A stretch of DNA of 64,000 nt from Abyssibacter sp036156195 (GTDB lineage: Bacteria > Pseudomonadota > Gammaproteobacteria > Nevskiales > OUC007). The translations under genes and the position numbers were made by a program. The notes beneath the pieces were generated by a model. That model was given only the letters and a program-made list of their open reading frames with translations. It searched no databases and had not been told where the DNA came from. The stretch spans positions 124,001 through 188,000 of the forward strand of contig JAYZUZ010000012.1 in NCBI GenBank assembly GCA_036156195.1, read 5' to 3'. Positions 25,196-33,650 of this stretch are shown here, piece by piece; position 1 is the first letter of the stretch; every line of letters starts with the position of its first letter.

Positions 25196-25224
25196 GGGCG
25201 GCGTATCTCTACAATTCGCCGCCC
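25196..25224 (+). promoter_or_regulatory. Putative tRNA-Leu promoter with GC discriminator inside an inverted repeat
   Basis: TACAAT (25210-25215) is a good -10 hexamer fifteen bases before the tRNA 5' end. It is followed by CGCCGCCC, a GC-rich discriminator of the type seen at stringently controlled stable-RNA promoters. The same CGCCGCCC pairs perfectly with GGGCGGCG at 25196-25203, giving an inverted repeat around the -10. The -35 (TTCCTT at 25187) is poor, so read-through from secG may also supply the tRNA. Confidence 0.45.
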
Positions 25225-25229
25225 TGATT

Positions 25230-25314
25230 GCCGACGTGGCGGAATTGGTAGACGCGCTATCTTGAGGGGGTAGTACCGAAAGGTGTCCCGGTTCGACTCC
25301 GGGCGTCGGCACCA
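25230..25314 (+). tRNA. tRNA-Leu (anticodon GAG)
   Basis: The acceptor stem GCCGACG pairs with CGTCGGC. The D-arm carries AATTGGTAGAC, the anticodon stem-loop is CTATC TTGAGGG GGTAG with anticodon GAG, and there is a long variable arm typical of class II tRNAs. The T-arm holds GGTTCGACTCC. The 3' ACCA is encoded. It decodes CUC/CUU leucine codons. Its place after secG is conserved. Confidence 0.97.
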
Positions 25315-25354
25315 ACATCTGGCTGAGACTGTCATTGCAGACAGCCAACAAAAA

Positions 25355-25381
25355 AGCCGAGGCAATGCCTCGGCTTTTTTT
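25355..25381. terminator. Bidirectional rho-independent terminator
   Basis: AGCCGAGGC, loop AAT, GCCTCGGCT, then a run of T, with a matching run of A before it. It ends the glmM-tpiA-secG-tRNA transcript on the plus strand and the H-NS-like gene on the minus strand. Confidence 0.92.
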
Positions 25382-25434
25382 ATGCCCTGGAAGCTCAGCG
25401 AGCCTTCACTGGCTCCCGCGGGCGGCAGCAGTCA

Positions 25435-25746
25435 CTAGATGCGGAACTCTTCCCGCGACTTGCCTGCTGCTTCGGCTTCTACAATCCATTTCGGGGCGCG
25501 ACCAACACCCGCCCAGGTATTACCCGTTAACGGATCACGGAACTTGGGTGGGCGCTTGGCGCCGGTCCCATTACCGCGTGGTTTGCGGCCAGAACGACGA
25601 CCATCCAAATCCGCGATGGTGATTCCGTTGTCAGCCATGATCTGGCGAATTTGCGCAATGGCTTCGCTCAGTTCTTCTTTGCGTGCTTCTTCTGCCTGCT
25701 GTTCCAGTTCGCGAATCTTTTGTTGTAACTCTTCGCTTTTTTTCAT
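25435..25746 (-). CDS. H-NS family nucleoid-associated DNA-binding protein
   Basis: The 103-residue protein has an N-terminal coiled coil (residues 3-30, Glu/Lys/Gln-rich) for oligomerisation and a basic linker, GRRSGRKPRGNGTGAKRP. The C-terminal domain reads PKFRDPLTGNTWAGVGRAPKWI, the H-NS family DNA-binding core that prefers AT-rich minor grooves. It would silence foreign or AT-rich genes. It is monocistronic between a strong terminator and its own promoter. Apart from its 5' flank it is no more AT-rich than its surroundings. Confidence 0.92.
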   Translation of the reverse strand: MKKSEELQQKIRELEQQAEEARKEELSEAIAQIRQIMADNGITIADLDGRRSGRKPRGNGTGAKRPPKFRDPLTGNTWAGVGRAPKWIVEAEAAGKSREEFRI

Positions 25747-25789
25747 TGCTTTCTATACTCCGGAAAGTAACGCTTTAAAAGGCGAGCGA

Positions 25790-25817
25790 ATCATAAACAA
25801 TTGCAGGCATATTGCAA
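25790..25817 (-). promoter_or_regulatory. Sigma-70-type promoter of the H-NS-like gene
   Basis: On the minus strand TTGCAA (25817-25812) and TATGAT (25795-25790) are 16 bases apart, about 44 bases before the start codon, in a locally AT-rich stretch. This is one of the better promoter matches in the window. Confidence 0.55.
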
Positions 25818-25960
25818 ACAAGTGAATGTGCGGCGTCGGCACCGTGTCTATCGGCACCTTGCAAAGGGGCAGGGTGATCATCATCCACACTAAAAACCGG
25901 GAAACAGAAATTGCCTGGATGTGGATGTTGGAAAGACCGCTCCCGTCGCTACGCTACGGA

Positions 25961-27100
25961 TTAGGCCGATACAGCCTGAGCATGTGGCAGATATTCTGGT
26001 GCAAGACAGACCTGATTTCGGCCGATACGTTTTGCCTCGTATAAGGCCGTGTCTGCCCGGGCCAGCGTCTTCTCAATGGATTCACCCGGAGTATGAATCG
26101 CAGCACCGAGCGAGGCCGCCAGCCGCACCGGCACATCGTCGTGACACAACTGGATGCGGCTGATGGCTTCACGCGCACGGTCGAGGATTTCCTGTGCCTG
26201 ATTGGGCGGCGTCATTGGCAGCATCAGCACAAATTCTTCGCCGCCGTAGCGACCGAAGAAATCCTGCTTTCTAAGCGTCTCGCGCACCGCATGACTGATC
26301 CGGATCAACGCCTCATCACCGGTCGCATGACCAAACCGGTCATTAATCTGCTTGAAATGATCCACATCGAGTAAAGCAATGCAGAGCGATTTGCAGGCAT
26401 GGCTGGTCACCAGGGCGCGCGTTCTCGACCGTTCGTAATCCAGCTGGTCAAAACAGGCCCGGCGATTGGGGAGTCCGGTGAGCGCATCCCGGGTTGCGAG
26501 TTCCTCCAAACGCCGTGAGGCTTGCTGAAGATCCTTGTTTTTGCTGACAAGGCGGCGGCGCAGACCAGCAATGTAGACGCTGACCAGCACGATTTGAGCC
26601 TGCGTAATCGAATAGGCAATAAAAAGCATGACTTCTTCGCGGAGATGGATCCGCTCGGGTGCCAACTGCAGGAGTGCCAGAATCGTCACCGCGTAATAAA
26701 CCGCCAGAACACCCGCGATGCCTGCCATGGTCTTTGGGCGATTCACGAAGGCACCAAATAACAAGCCGACAACGCCCATGAATAACAGAGGCGCACGATG
26801 AACGGCATCGTCTAACTGAAATAGAACCCAGGCGGCAGGAATCGAAGGAATCAGGATGGCCGCTGCCGTCAGACTTGGATCCTTGAACCGTAGATTGACG
26901 CCAAGGCGGATCATCAGCACCAGGCCTGACGCGCTGATGACGAGCAGGCAGCTGTACACCGCAAGATCACGCCACTGCAGGGCACCAATCCACGTCAAGC
27001 AGAACACCAGCGCAAACGTGGCTGCATAGGCCGTGTGACCGAGCAGCAAGCGCTGTAGTCGCATGCGCTGTTTGCTCGCAAGTACGCGGGTTTCTGTCAC
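25961..27100 (-). CDS. Membrane diguanylate cyclase (GGDEF domain)
   Basis: This is a 379-residue protein. Residues 20-182 hold about six hydrophobic helices forming an unidentified membrane sensor, followed by a short coiled linker (KNKDLQQASRRLEELATRD) and a GGDEF domain. The active site is GGEEF (286-290), with the inhibitory I-site RKQD at 277-280, so active c-di-GMP synthesis with feedback is expected. The start is GTG. Targets in this window could include the PilZ domain of the cellulose synthase and the PilZ protein, but no direct link is shown. Confidence 0.9.
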   Translation of the reverse strand: MTETRVLASKQRMRLQRLLLGHTAYAATFALVFCLTWIGALQWRDLAVYSCLLVISASGLVLMIRLGVNLRFKDPSLTAAAILIPSIPAAWVLFQLDDAVHRAPLLFMGVVGLLFGAFVNRPKTMAGIAGVLAVYYAVTILALLQLAPERIHLREEVMLFIAYSITQAQIVLVSVYIAGLRRRLVSKNKDLQQASRRLEELATRDALTGLPNRRACFDQLDYERSRTRALVTSHACKSLCIALLDVDHFKQINDRFGHATGDEALIRISHAVRETLRKQDFFGRYGGEEFVLMLPMTPPNQAQEILDRAREAISRIQLCHDDVPVRLAASLGAAIHTPGESIEKTLARADTALYEAKRIGRNQVCLAPEYLPHAQAVSA

Positions 27101-27348
27101 GTTGTCAGGCTCCGAGTCGCGGTCGCAGGAGAGCGTCCAACTCGTATATCGACCCGCGTCGAAATAAATTGAGTAGCACCACGAAGGATCCGTTGGCGAC
27201 GGGACTCGGCAGGCGTATTCCGCTATGCTGACTCAGTACTTAACATAATATACATTATGCGCAGTCTCACCTGAGCAGAATGACCGGCAGTTCTGCCATG
27301 CGTGGTATCGTTCAGGCCCTGACTACTCAGGTATCTGGAGACGACTGA
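27101..27348. promoter_or_regulatory. Intergenic region with AT-rich dyad CATAAT-N4-ATTATG
   Basis: This 248-base divergent gap lies between the diguanylate cyclase and the cNMP/rhodanese gene. It carries a perfect dyad at 27244-27259 (arms CATAAT and ATTATG, spacer ATAC) in an otherwise GC-rich stretch. It could be an operator or include a -10 element. No open frame or RNA gene was seen. Confidence 0.35.
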
Positions 27349-28404
27349 ATGTCCGAGGCGCTGCCATTCGAGGCATTTGCCGCACTCACGCCGATTAACG
27401 GATTGCGCCCAGAGAACCAGCGCGATCTGTACAGAAAGCTGGCGCCCCGCAAGCTCAAGGCTGGTAGCTATCTGTTTCGCGCTGGAGATGCCAACACCGA
27501 GTGCTTTTATCTGGTCGAGGGTGAAATCGCACTTGAGGACGAATCCGGCAAGCGCATCAAGACCATCACGCCCGACAGCGACGCGGCCAAGCACCGCATC
27601 GCACACCAGACTCCACGCAGCGTTTCGGCCCGTTGCCTGGATGCGGTCACCGTCATTGGCATCGACAATAGTCTTCTGGATGTGCTGCTCACCTGGGATC
27701 AGACAGGCTCATTCGAAGTCAACGAACTCACCGGTGGTCCAGCGCCCACCGAAAGCGATGACTGGATGACGCGGCTACTGCAGCTGCCCACCTTCCAAAT
27801 GATTCCACCAGGCAATCTCCAGACCTTGTTCATGCGCCTGGAAACCGTTGCATACAAAGCCAACGACATCGTCGTAAAGCAAGGCGATATCGGGGATTAT
27901 TTCTATGTGATCGATAGCGGTCACTGTATGGTCACACGTGAATCGCCCACGCATCCAAAGCCCATCAAGCTTGCTGACCTGGGTCCAGGCGCTAGCTTCG
28001 GGGAGGAAGCGCTGATTGCAGACACCACGCGCAATGCCACGGTGACCATGATGTCTGACGGCGAGCTGCTCCGGCTCTCCAAGGACGATTTTCGCAGCCT
28101 GCTGCATCGCTCAATGACGCGGCAGATCTCACAGGATGAGGCAGACAAGCTGGTGGCAGAACAGGCCGCCGAGATCATCGACGTTCGCCTGCCGTCCGAA
28201 TTCAAGCTGCGTCATATTGAAGGCGCGATAAACCTGCCGCTTTACCTGCTGCGTATGAAGCTATCGTCCCTCGATAAGCGCACGCCCTACGTTGTTTATT
28301 GCGATTCTGGACGGCGCAGTTCTGTTGCGGCCTTCATCATGACCCAGAAAGGCTTCAACGTTCAGGTGTTGAATCACCAAGCCTTGAGCGCGTCACAGAA
28401 CTGA
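27349..28404 (+). CDS. Two cyclic-nucleotide-binding-like domains fused to a rhodanese domain
   Basis: This is a 351-residue soluble protein. Residues 17-130 form a cNMP-like beta-roll that lacks the phosphate-binding cassette, so it is probably degenerate. Residues 140-245 form a second roll with an intact cassette (GASFGEEALIADTTRNATV), able in principle to bind cAMP or a similar ligand. Residues 258-351 form a rhodanese-like domain with active-site loop YCDSGRRS, where Cys would carry sulfur. There is no helix-turn-helix, so it is not a CRP-type regulator. The output may be sulfur transfer gated by a nucleotide; that is inference. GGAGA lies before the ATG. Confidence 0.8.
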   Translation: MSEALPFEAFAALTPINGLRPENQRDLYRKLAPRKLKAGSYLFRAGDANTECFYLVEGEIALEDESGKRIKTITPDSDAAKHRIAHQTPRSVSARCLDAVTVIGIDNSLLDVLLTWDQTGSFEVNELTGGPAPTESDDWMTRLLQLPTFQMIPPGNLQTLFMRLETVAYKANDIVVKQGDIGDYFYVIDSGHCMVTRESPTHPKPIKLADLGPGASFGEEALIADTTRNATVTMMSDGELLRLSKDDFRSLLHRSMTRQISQDEADKLVAEQAAEIIDVRLPSEFKLRHIEGAINLPLYLLRMKLSSLDKRTPYVVYCDSGRRSSVAAFIMTQKGFNVQVLNHQALSASQN

Positions 28405-28443
28405 GATCTGCGGGAACGCACAGAACCACTCAGGCTGTACGGG

Positions 28444-28797
28444 CTACATCGTGCTGGTTGGTCGGTCGCTGGACAGTGCGCCCGCCAGGTAGGTTTCGAT
28501 TTTGCGCTGGGTTTGGCCGCCGTCCTGGTCGCTGAACTGCACGCCTATCCCCTGCTGGCGCTTGTTCGCGGCGCCTTTGGGGGTAATCCAGATCACCTTG
28601 CCGGCAACAGGCAGTCGCTCATTGGACTCCGAGAGCGTCAGCAGAATGAAGACCTCATCACCAAGGCCATAGTCCTTGGCTGTCGGGATGAACAGACCGC
28701 CGTTTTTGATAAAGGGCATGTACGCGATGTATAGCGCGGCCTTGTCTTTGATCGACAGGGTCAGGATGCCGGGTTGACCGCCGGGTCTTGCGCTCAT
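28444..28797 (-). CDS. pilZ: PilZ domain protein (type IV pilus assembly)
   Basis: The 117-residue protein resembles the original PilZ of type IV pilus systems: a short N-terminus, then LYIAYMPFIKNGGLFIPT and VFILLTLSESNERLPVAGKVIWITP. Members of this particular subgroup lack the RxxxR c-di-GMP motif, and none is clear here, so it may act by protein contact rather than ligand binding. Its place immediately after holB at the end of the tmk-holB operon is conserved in many Gammaproteobacteria. Confidence 0.92.
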   Translation of the reverse strand: MSARPGGQPGILTLSIKDKAALYIAYMPFIKNGGLFIPTAKDYGLGDEVFILLTLSESNERLPVAGKVIWITPKGAANKRQQGIGVQFSDQDGGQTQRKIETYLAGALSSDRPTSTM

Positions 28798-28822
28798 GCG
28801 GAAGGGTTCTCCGTACTCATGC

Positions 28823-29770
28823 TCAGGATCGGTTCATCAAACGGCCCACCCGGGCCCATTCAATGAGCTGTGTCTCCACCAGCAGGCGCATGTTGGCCTG
28901 GCTGTGCTGCGCCAAGTGTAGCGCCGAGGCATTGGCATCGGCCAATCGCTGCAACCCGAGACGGACCGCAACCGGTTGCGGTCGACTGATGACCTCTCCA
29001 AGCCGTTCACCAATCAGACGAAACAAACTCGTCCCCACGGACGGCAACAGTTCGTCATCCAGATCACCCGCTGCGAGAATCGGATCGCGCTGTTGCAACC
29101 AGATCGCTTCGAGCTGCTGTCGAATGGCCGATTCCTGACGGCCTCTGGCGTCGGCTTCTACCGCCTGCAGAGGGGCGTGTCGGTAACGCTGGCGCTGCCC
29201 GGCGGTCAAGCTGGGCAGCTGCGAGTCAAACCAGGCATCAACGACTTCCGGCTGGTCGACCACCGCCCTCACCTGCTCACAGCGACTGCGAATCGTCGCC
29301 GGTAGCGTCGCAGGACGATCCGACACCAGGAGCAGATGGGCCGTGGCGGGTGGCTCTTCCAATGTCTTGAGCAAGGCGTTGGCTGCGTTCACGTTGAGCA
29401 GATCCGCCCGGGGAATGTAGCCCATGCGACCCGCGGGTGTTTGAGGTGTTAGATACAGTTTTCGGGCGAACTCTCGCACCACGTCCACCGTAATGGACTG
29501 CTTTCCTTCTTCGGGAACGCACAGGACAAAATCTGGGTGACTGCCCGCCTCAAACTGCTGACAACCTGTGCAGGTGCCACAGGCCTGAGCCTGGGCCTCG
29601 CGCTGCACACAGTACGCCGCTCGCACCAGGGCTGCGGCCAGCGCCTGTTTTCCGACACCTGCAGGACCCGTCAGCAACAGACCTGTTGGAAACCGCCCCT
29701 GCCCCAGGCGTTCGGCCAAATGGGCGAAGCGGCTGGTTTGCCAGGGTGGCAGGCTTTCTTTAGCCAGCAA
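28823..29770 (-). CDS. holB: DNA polymerase III delta' subunit
   Basis: The 315-residue clamp-loader subunit contains Walker A-like GPAGVGKQALA. It has a zinc-binding cysteine group (CVQREAQAQACGTCTGC) and then NVNAANALLKTLEEPPA and SDRPATLPATIRSRC, the sensor region with SRC. The frame is open upstream inside tmk to 29938. The TTG at 29770 is chosen because GGAGG lies six bases before it and the family N-terminus (PPWQ) follows. The start overlaps the tmk stop by eleven bases. Confidence 0.93.
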   Translation of the reverse strand: MLAKESLPPWQTSRFAHLAERLGQGRFPTGLLLTGPAGVGKQALAAALVRAAYCVQREAQAQACGTCTGCQQFEAGSHPDFVLCVPEEGKQSITVDVVREFARKLYLTPQTPAGRMGYIPRADLLNVNAANALLKTLEEPPATAHLLLVSDRPATLPATIRSRCEQVRAVVDQPEVVDAWFDSQLPSLTAGQRQRYRHAPLQAVEADARGRQESAIRQQLEAIWLQQRDPILAAGDLDDELLPSVGTSLFRLIGERLGEVISRPQPVAVRLGLQRLADANASALHLAQHSQANMRLLVETQLIEWARVGRLMNRS

Positions 29771-30386
29771 AGCGGGCCTCCAGCTCTTTGCAAATCGTCC
29801 GGGTGATGGTCTGGATGGAGGCGCTGGCATCGATGACGACATAGCGCATCGGCTGTTGTTGGGCCCGCTCAAGGTAAGTCGCGCGTACGCGCTCATGGAA
29901 CTCGGCATCGGCGCGGTCAAAGCGATCCGCCTGTCCACGCGACTTCACCCGCTCCATGAGCATTGCAATAGGCAGGTCGAAGATAAACACGCAATCCGGT
30001 TGATGAGGACCGACCACCAGGGTTTCCAGTTGGGCGATATCACTACCCTGCAAACCCTGCCCGGCCCCCTGGTAGGCATAGCTGGCATCGACGAAGCGGT
30101 CACAAAGCACCCACTGTCCCGCAGCGAGCGCAGGGAGAATGCGATTGTTCAGATGAACGCTGCGGGCGGCAAACATCATCAGGAGTTCTGCCGTTTTCGG
30201 CAGCTCTTCCTGGTGGTCTTGCAGACACAGCGACCGCATCTGTTCAGCGAGCGGCGTGCCCCCAGGCTCACGAGTGACCAGGGGCGCAGCGCGCGTGGTA
30301 GCAATCCAATCAGCGACCAGCGGCAACTGAGTGCTCTTACCACTGCCCTCCACGCCATCAAATACGATGAACCGTCCGCGTGTCAT
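29760..30386 (-). CDS. tmk: Thymidylate kinase
   Basis: The 208-residue enzyme phosphorylates dTMP to dTDP. It carries the P-loop FDGVEGSGKSTQ, the DRx motif CDRFVDASYAYQGAGQG and the LID region RVKSRGQADRFD. All are normal for the bacterial enzyme. It overlaps mltG by four bases (ATGA) and holB by eleven. Confidence 0.96.
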   Translation of the reverse strand: MTRGRFIVFDGVEGSGKSTQLPLVADWIATTRAAPLVTREPGGTPLAEQMRSLCLQDHQEELPKTAELLMMFAARSVHLNNRILPALAAGQWVLCDRFVDASYAYQGAGQGLQGSDIAQLETLVVGPHQPDCVFIFDLPIAMLMERVKSRGQADRFDRADAEFHERVRATYLERAQQQPMRYVVIDASASIQTITRTICKELEARFAG

Positions 30387-31393
30387 CGTTGCCTCAACTG
30401 ATATCGCCGTACTGCGGCATTGTGAGCTTCCAGAGTATCGGAGAATACATGCGACCCATCGCCTCTGGAGACGAAGTACAGCGCAGTGCCCGCTTCGGGC
30501 TGGACGGCAGCGATCAACGCAGCGACACCCGGGTTGCAGATGGGCGTGGGGGGTAACCCGCCACGCGTGTACGTGTTGTAGGGGGTGTCGGTCCGCAGGT
30601 CACGGTAACGAATGTCTCCGTCAAAGTTCGGCCCGATACCGTAGATCACGGTCGGATCCGTTTGCAGCCGCATGTTCTTACGCAGTCGTCGGGTGAACAC
30701 TCCCGCGATGGTGCCACGCTCGCTGGCGACACCCGTTTCTTTTTCGACGATTGATGCCAGGGTCAGGGCTTCGTACGCAGACTTCAGGGGTAAGTCCGAC
30801 GCGCGCTGCGCCCAGGCCTGTTCAAGCGCGCGTTCCATTGCATGGTAGGCCCGTAGCAGCAAGCTGGTGGCCGTGGTGCCGCGCGCATACCGATAGGTCT
30901 CGGGCAGAAAGCGGCCTTCTGCATGACCGTCGCCCACGCCCAGCATGGTCAGTAACCGCTCTGTCTCGGGAATGTCCTCGCCGAGATTCCAGCTCAACGC
31001 GTCTTCGGCGCGCAGCGCGACGAGCAATTCCCGGGTGGTCCAGCCTTCGATGATGGTGAAGCTGTATTCGACGACCGCTCCAGATGCCAGCAGCTCAAGC
31101 AAGGCGATGGGTGTGAGCCCGGGCTGCAGCGCATACTCCCCTGCGTGGAGGTTTCTGGCCGAGTCCGTTATTCGAGCGTAGACGCGCAGATAAAACCCCG
31201 TGCGAGGGTGTCCCAGCAAGCCATCACGATGTAAACGATTGATGAGCCCGGACAGGGTTGATCCGGTTTCGAACTGCAGCAAGGTCGTCTCGGTCACCGG
31301 TAACGGAGAGCGCAGCCGCTCTCGGGCATCCCAGGCCACGGCAGCAGCACCCAAGACCGTGATCAGCAACAAGCTGAGGATCCAGCGAATCAT
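30383..31393 (-). CDS. mltG: Endolytic murein transglycosylase MltG
   Basis: The 336-residue protein (YceG family) has one N-terminal membrane anchor (residues 4-21) and a periplasmic LysM-like plus catalytic domain. MltG cuts nascent peptidoglycan glycan strands. The conserved catalytic region is LASIVEKETGVASE near residue 215, with the Glu in EKET. It is followed by LQTDPTVIYGIG and the C-terminal NTYTRGGLPPTPICNPG. It overlaps both pabC and tmk by four bases. Confidence 0.95.
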   Translation of the reverse strand: MIRWILSLLLITVLGAAAVAWDARERLRSPLPVTETTLLQFETGSTLSGLINRLHRDGLLGHPRTGFYLRVYARITDSARNLHAGEYALQPGLTPIALLELLASGAVVEYSFTIIEGWTTRELLVALRAEDALSWNLGEDIPETERLLTMLGVGDGHAEGRFLPETYRYARGTTATSLLLRAYHAMERALEQAWAQRASDLPLKSAYEALTLASIVEKETGVASERGTIAGVFTRRLRKNMRLQTDPTVIYGIGPNFDGDIRYRDLRTDTPYNTYTRGGLPPTPICNPGVAALIAAVQPEAGTALYFVSRGDGSHVFSDTLEAHNAAVRRYQLRQR

Positions 31394-32283
31394 GTGGTGT
31401 CTCGCCCTGAAGTCAGCATGGATTGCAGGAGTGGATGACGGAATTCGTGCATGAGTGCCAGCGTGTGTTCACCCGGCGCCCCCCACTGGCGGATGACCGG
31501 CCCGGCCTCGCCGCCGGCCCGGCAAAGGCACAGACTGCGCAGCGGCCAGAGCCCGACGAGTGCGTTGGCGACGAACGCCTCTTGTGAGGCGATGAGTGCT
31601 TCAGGCGTCACCGACCCATATCGCAGTGGTATCGCTTTCTGCTGCATCAGGCCGCTGACGGTCCGTAGCGACACGCCCTGCAGTGCCCCCTCAGTGGCCC
31701 CTGGGGTCACCCAGCCTGTCTCGGATTGCCGCACGAAGAGTGTGCTCATGCTGCCGCCGATCAGCAGTCCCGCCCTGTTTGTCCGCAGAATCTCTTGCAG
31801 GCCGGAGTCCGGCCTGAGCCAGCGCTGAGCCCAGACCTGAGGCAGGCGGTTCAGGTGTTTGTGGGCCGCGAGAGGTCCGGTGAGCTCTGGGGCGGGTTCG
31901 CTCAGCAATGCGACCGCCACCCCATCTCGCCAGCAGTGCGATGGTCGTTCAGGCAGGCCACCCACCGTGATAATGCGGCGGCACGACGCCGGCCACTGAG
32001 GTCGGTAGCCGCGATCGTCCTGCTGACGGGTCAAGGTGAGTCGTAAACGCCCGCGTGCGACCCCTGCTGTCGCCTGCAGGATTTCTGACTCCAGCCGTGA
32101 AAGATCGATGTCGAGACCCAGTGCGGCGGCATCCTGCCGGAGTACCTGCAGGTGCTGGTCCTGGGCGTGCAGTCTGCCCTCCCAGACCAGGCCGGTCCTG
32201 AACACGCCGTCGCCATAGAGAAGGCCGCGATCATCCGGTGGCACCGCGGCATCGGCCACACCGTTCACCCAGTGTCGGTTCAT
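31390..32283 (-). CDS. pabC: Aminodeoxychorismate lyase
   Basis: A 297-residue fold-type IV PLP enzyme that cleaves aminodeoxychorismate to p-aminobenzoate and pyruvate. It starts with WVNGVADAAVPPDDRGLLYGDGVF. The PLP lysine is in LAAHKHLNRL near residue 140. The C-terminal half has LRTNRAGLLIGGSMSTLFV and the cofactor-phosphate region. It is coupled by ATGA overlaps to pabB upstream and mltG downstream, so the two p-aminobenzoate steps are made together. Confidence 0.92.
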   Translation of the reverse strand: MNRHWVNGVADAAVPPDDRGLLYGDGVFRTGLVWEGRLHAQDQHLQVLRQDAAALGLDIDLSRLESEILQATAGVARGRLRLTLTRQQDDRGYRPQWPASCRRIITVGGLPERPSHCWRDGVAVALLSEPAPELTGPLAAHKHLNRLPQVWAQRWLRPDSGLQEILRTNRAGLLIGGSMSTLFVRQSETGWVTPGATEGALQGVSLRTVSGLMQQKAIPLRYGSVTPEALIASQEAFVANALVGLWPLRSLCLCRAGGEAGPVIRQWGAPGEHTLALMHEFRHPLLQSMLTSGRDTT

Positions 32284-33641
32284 GGGCGGCCAAACTCCGT
32301 GTCCAGTCCTAGGGCGGGCAAGAGTCCGCGTGCTTTGGCCTGCATTTCCAGCAGCTCGGCGTCTGGGTCAGAGTCAGCAACTATCCCGGCGCCGGCCCGA
32401 AACCACGCATGGCGTCCATGGGTCACGATTGTTCGGATGAGGATGTTGAGATCCAGGCGCCCGTCGATGCCCAGGTAGCCCAGGGCTCCGGTATAGGCCC
32501 CCCGTCCCGTAGGCTCCAGCTCCTGGATGATCTCCATGCAGCGCACCTTGGGACAACCGGTGATGGTCCCGCCAGGGAATGTGGCCGCAATGACGTCTCC
32601 CGGCCGGATCCCATTGCGCAACCGTCCCCGAACGTTCGAAACAATGTGATGAACATGGGCGTAACTCTCCAGCACCATGAGGTCATCCACTTCCACGCTG
32701 CCAGGCTCGCACAAGCGGCCCAGATCATTGCGCTCCAGATCAATGAGCATGACGTGCTCGGCGCGCTCCTTGGGGTGACCGATCAACTCGGCTAGAAGCG
32801 CTTCGTCGGTGGCCTCACTGCTACCCCGCCGACGGGTGCCGGCGATTGGCCGGGTCTCCACCCAGCCGTCCTCAACCTTGACCAGGCGTTCGGGTGATGA
32901 ACTGATGACCGCCCAGTCACCCTGTCGGAAAAGGCCGGCAAACGGGCTGGGGTTACTCTCGCGCAGTTGCTTGTACGTGGCAGCAGGGTTGAGATCCGCA
33001 GCATAGCTGGCCTGCCAGCCACGGGAGAGGTTCACCTGAAAGACATCGCCGGCGAGAATGTACTCCCGTATGCGCTCCAGTGACTGCTTGAGTCGTGCGG
33101 GGTCTTCGGCACTGGCATGCAAGAGCTCGGGTTGCTCACCGGCCAATGGCGCTGCCTGGCCCAGTTGATCGACAATTTGGTCGGCAACCGACTGTGACTC
33201 AGCCACAATCCAGACCTGTCCGGTCTGATGCTCACGAATCAGTGCACCGTGACATCGAATGGCGCAGGCTCGGGGTAAACCTGCAGGATCTGGTGACACC
33301 GGTACCCGTGGTTCACATTCCGCCAGCAACTCGTAGCCGAGGTACAGCAGCCACCCCGACCAGAATGGGAGCGATTCTCCAACTGCCGGATTGGTTGCTC
33401 GCGCTTGGGCGAACTCCGCGTTCAGCGCGGCGAGAAACCCGATCCGATCCGCTGGCTGCGCGGCGTTCGCGTCGAGCTGCACGGTGCGCGAAGGCGCCGC
33501 GAACAAGACATCGAAGCGGGCATTGGGTGTGCCCTGAACCACACTTTCGAGCAGCCCGGGAAAAAACCTCGGGTTCGAAGCATGTAGATCAAGCAGCGGA
33601 CAGGGCGAATCCCAAAGGATTCGGATCGGCGTGGAATTCAA
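32280..33641 (-). CDS. pabB: Aminodeoxychorismate synthase component I
   Basis: The 453-residue chorismate-binding enzyme carries the family core: NPSPFAGLFRQGD, ERAEHVMLIDLERNDLGRLC, FPGGTITGCPK and YTGALGYLGIDG. Together with a PabA amidotransferase it turns chorismate into aminodeoxychorismate. The active-site segment is PIAGTRRRG, as in anthranilate synthase TrpE, not the PIKGT whose Lys forms the covalent intermediate in Escherichia coli PabB. Its neighbour pabC argues for the PabB role, but TrpE-like activity cannot be excluded from this motif. No pabA is in the window. Start ATG at 33641. Confidence 0.85.
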   Translation of the reverse strand: MNSTPIRILWDSPCPLLDLHASNPRFFPGLLESVVQGTPNARFDVLFAAPSRTVQLDANAAQPADRIGFLAALNAEFAQARATNPAVGESLPFWSGWLLYLGYELLAECEPRVPVSPDPAGLPRACAIRCHGALIREHQTGQVWIVAESQSVADQIVDQLGQAAPLAGEQPELLHASAEDPARLKQSLERIREYILAGDVFQVNLSRGWQASYAADLNPAATYKQLRESNPSPFAGLFRQGDWAVISSSPERLVKVEDGWVETRPIAGTRRRGSSEATDEALLAELIGHPKERAEHVMLIDLERNDLGRLCEPGSVEVDDLMVLESYAHVHHIVSNVRGRLRNGIRPGDVIAATFPGGTITGCPKVRCMEIIQELEPTGRGAYTGALGYLGIDGRLDLNILIRTIVTHGRHAWFRAGAGIVADSDPDAELLEMQAKARGLLPALGLDTEFGRP

Positions 33642-33650
33642 GAATCGGAA

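Noticed and set aside
25302..25843. A 12-base copy of the tRNA-Leu 3' end (GGCGTCGGCACC) recurs at 25832-25843, with the H-NS-like gene in between, resembling attL/attR of a tiny island.
   Set aside because: The match is too short for a usual attachment site, there is no integrase, and the enclosed gene does not differ clearly from its surroundings. Chance is more likely.
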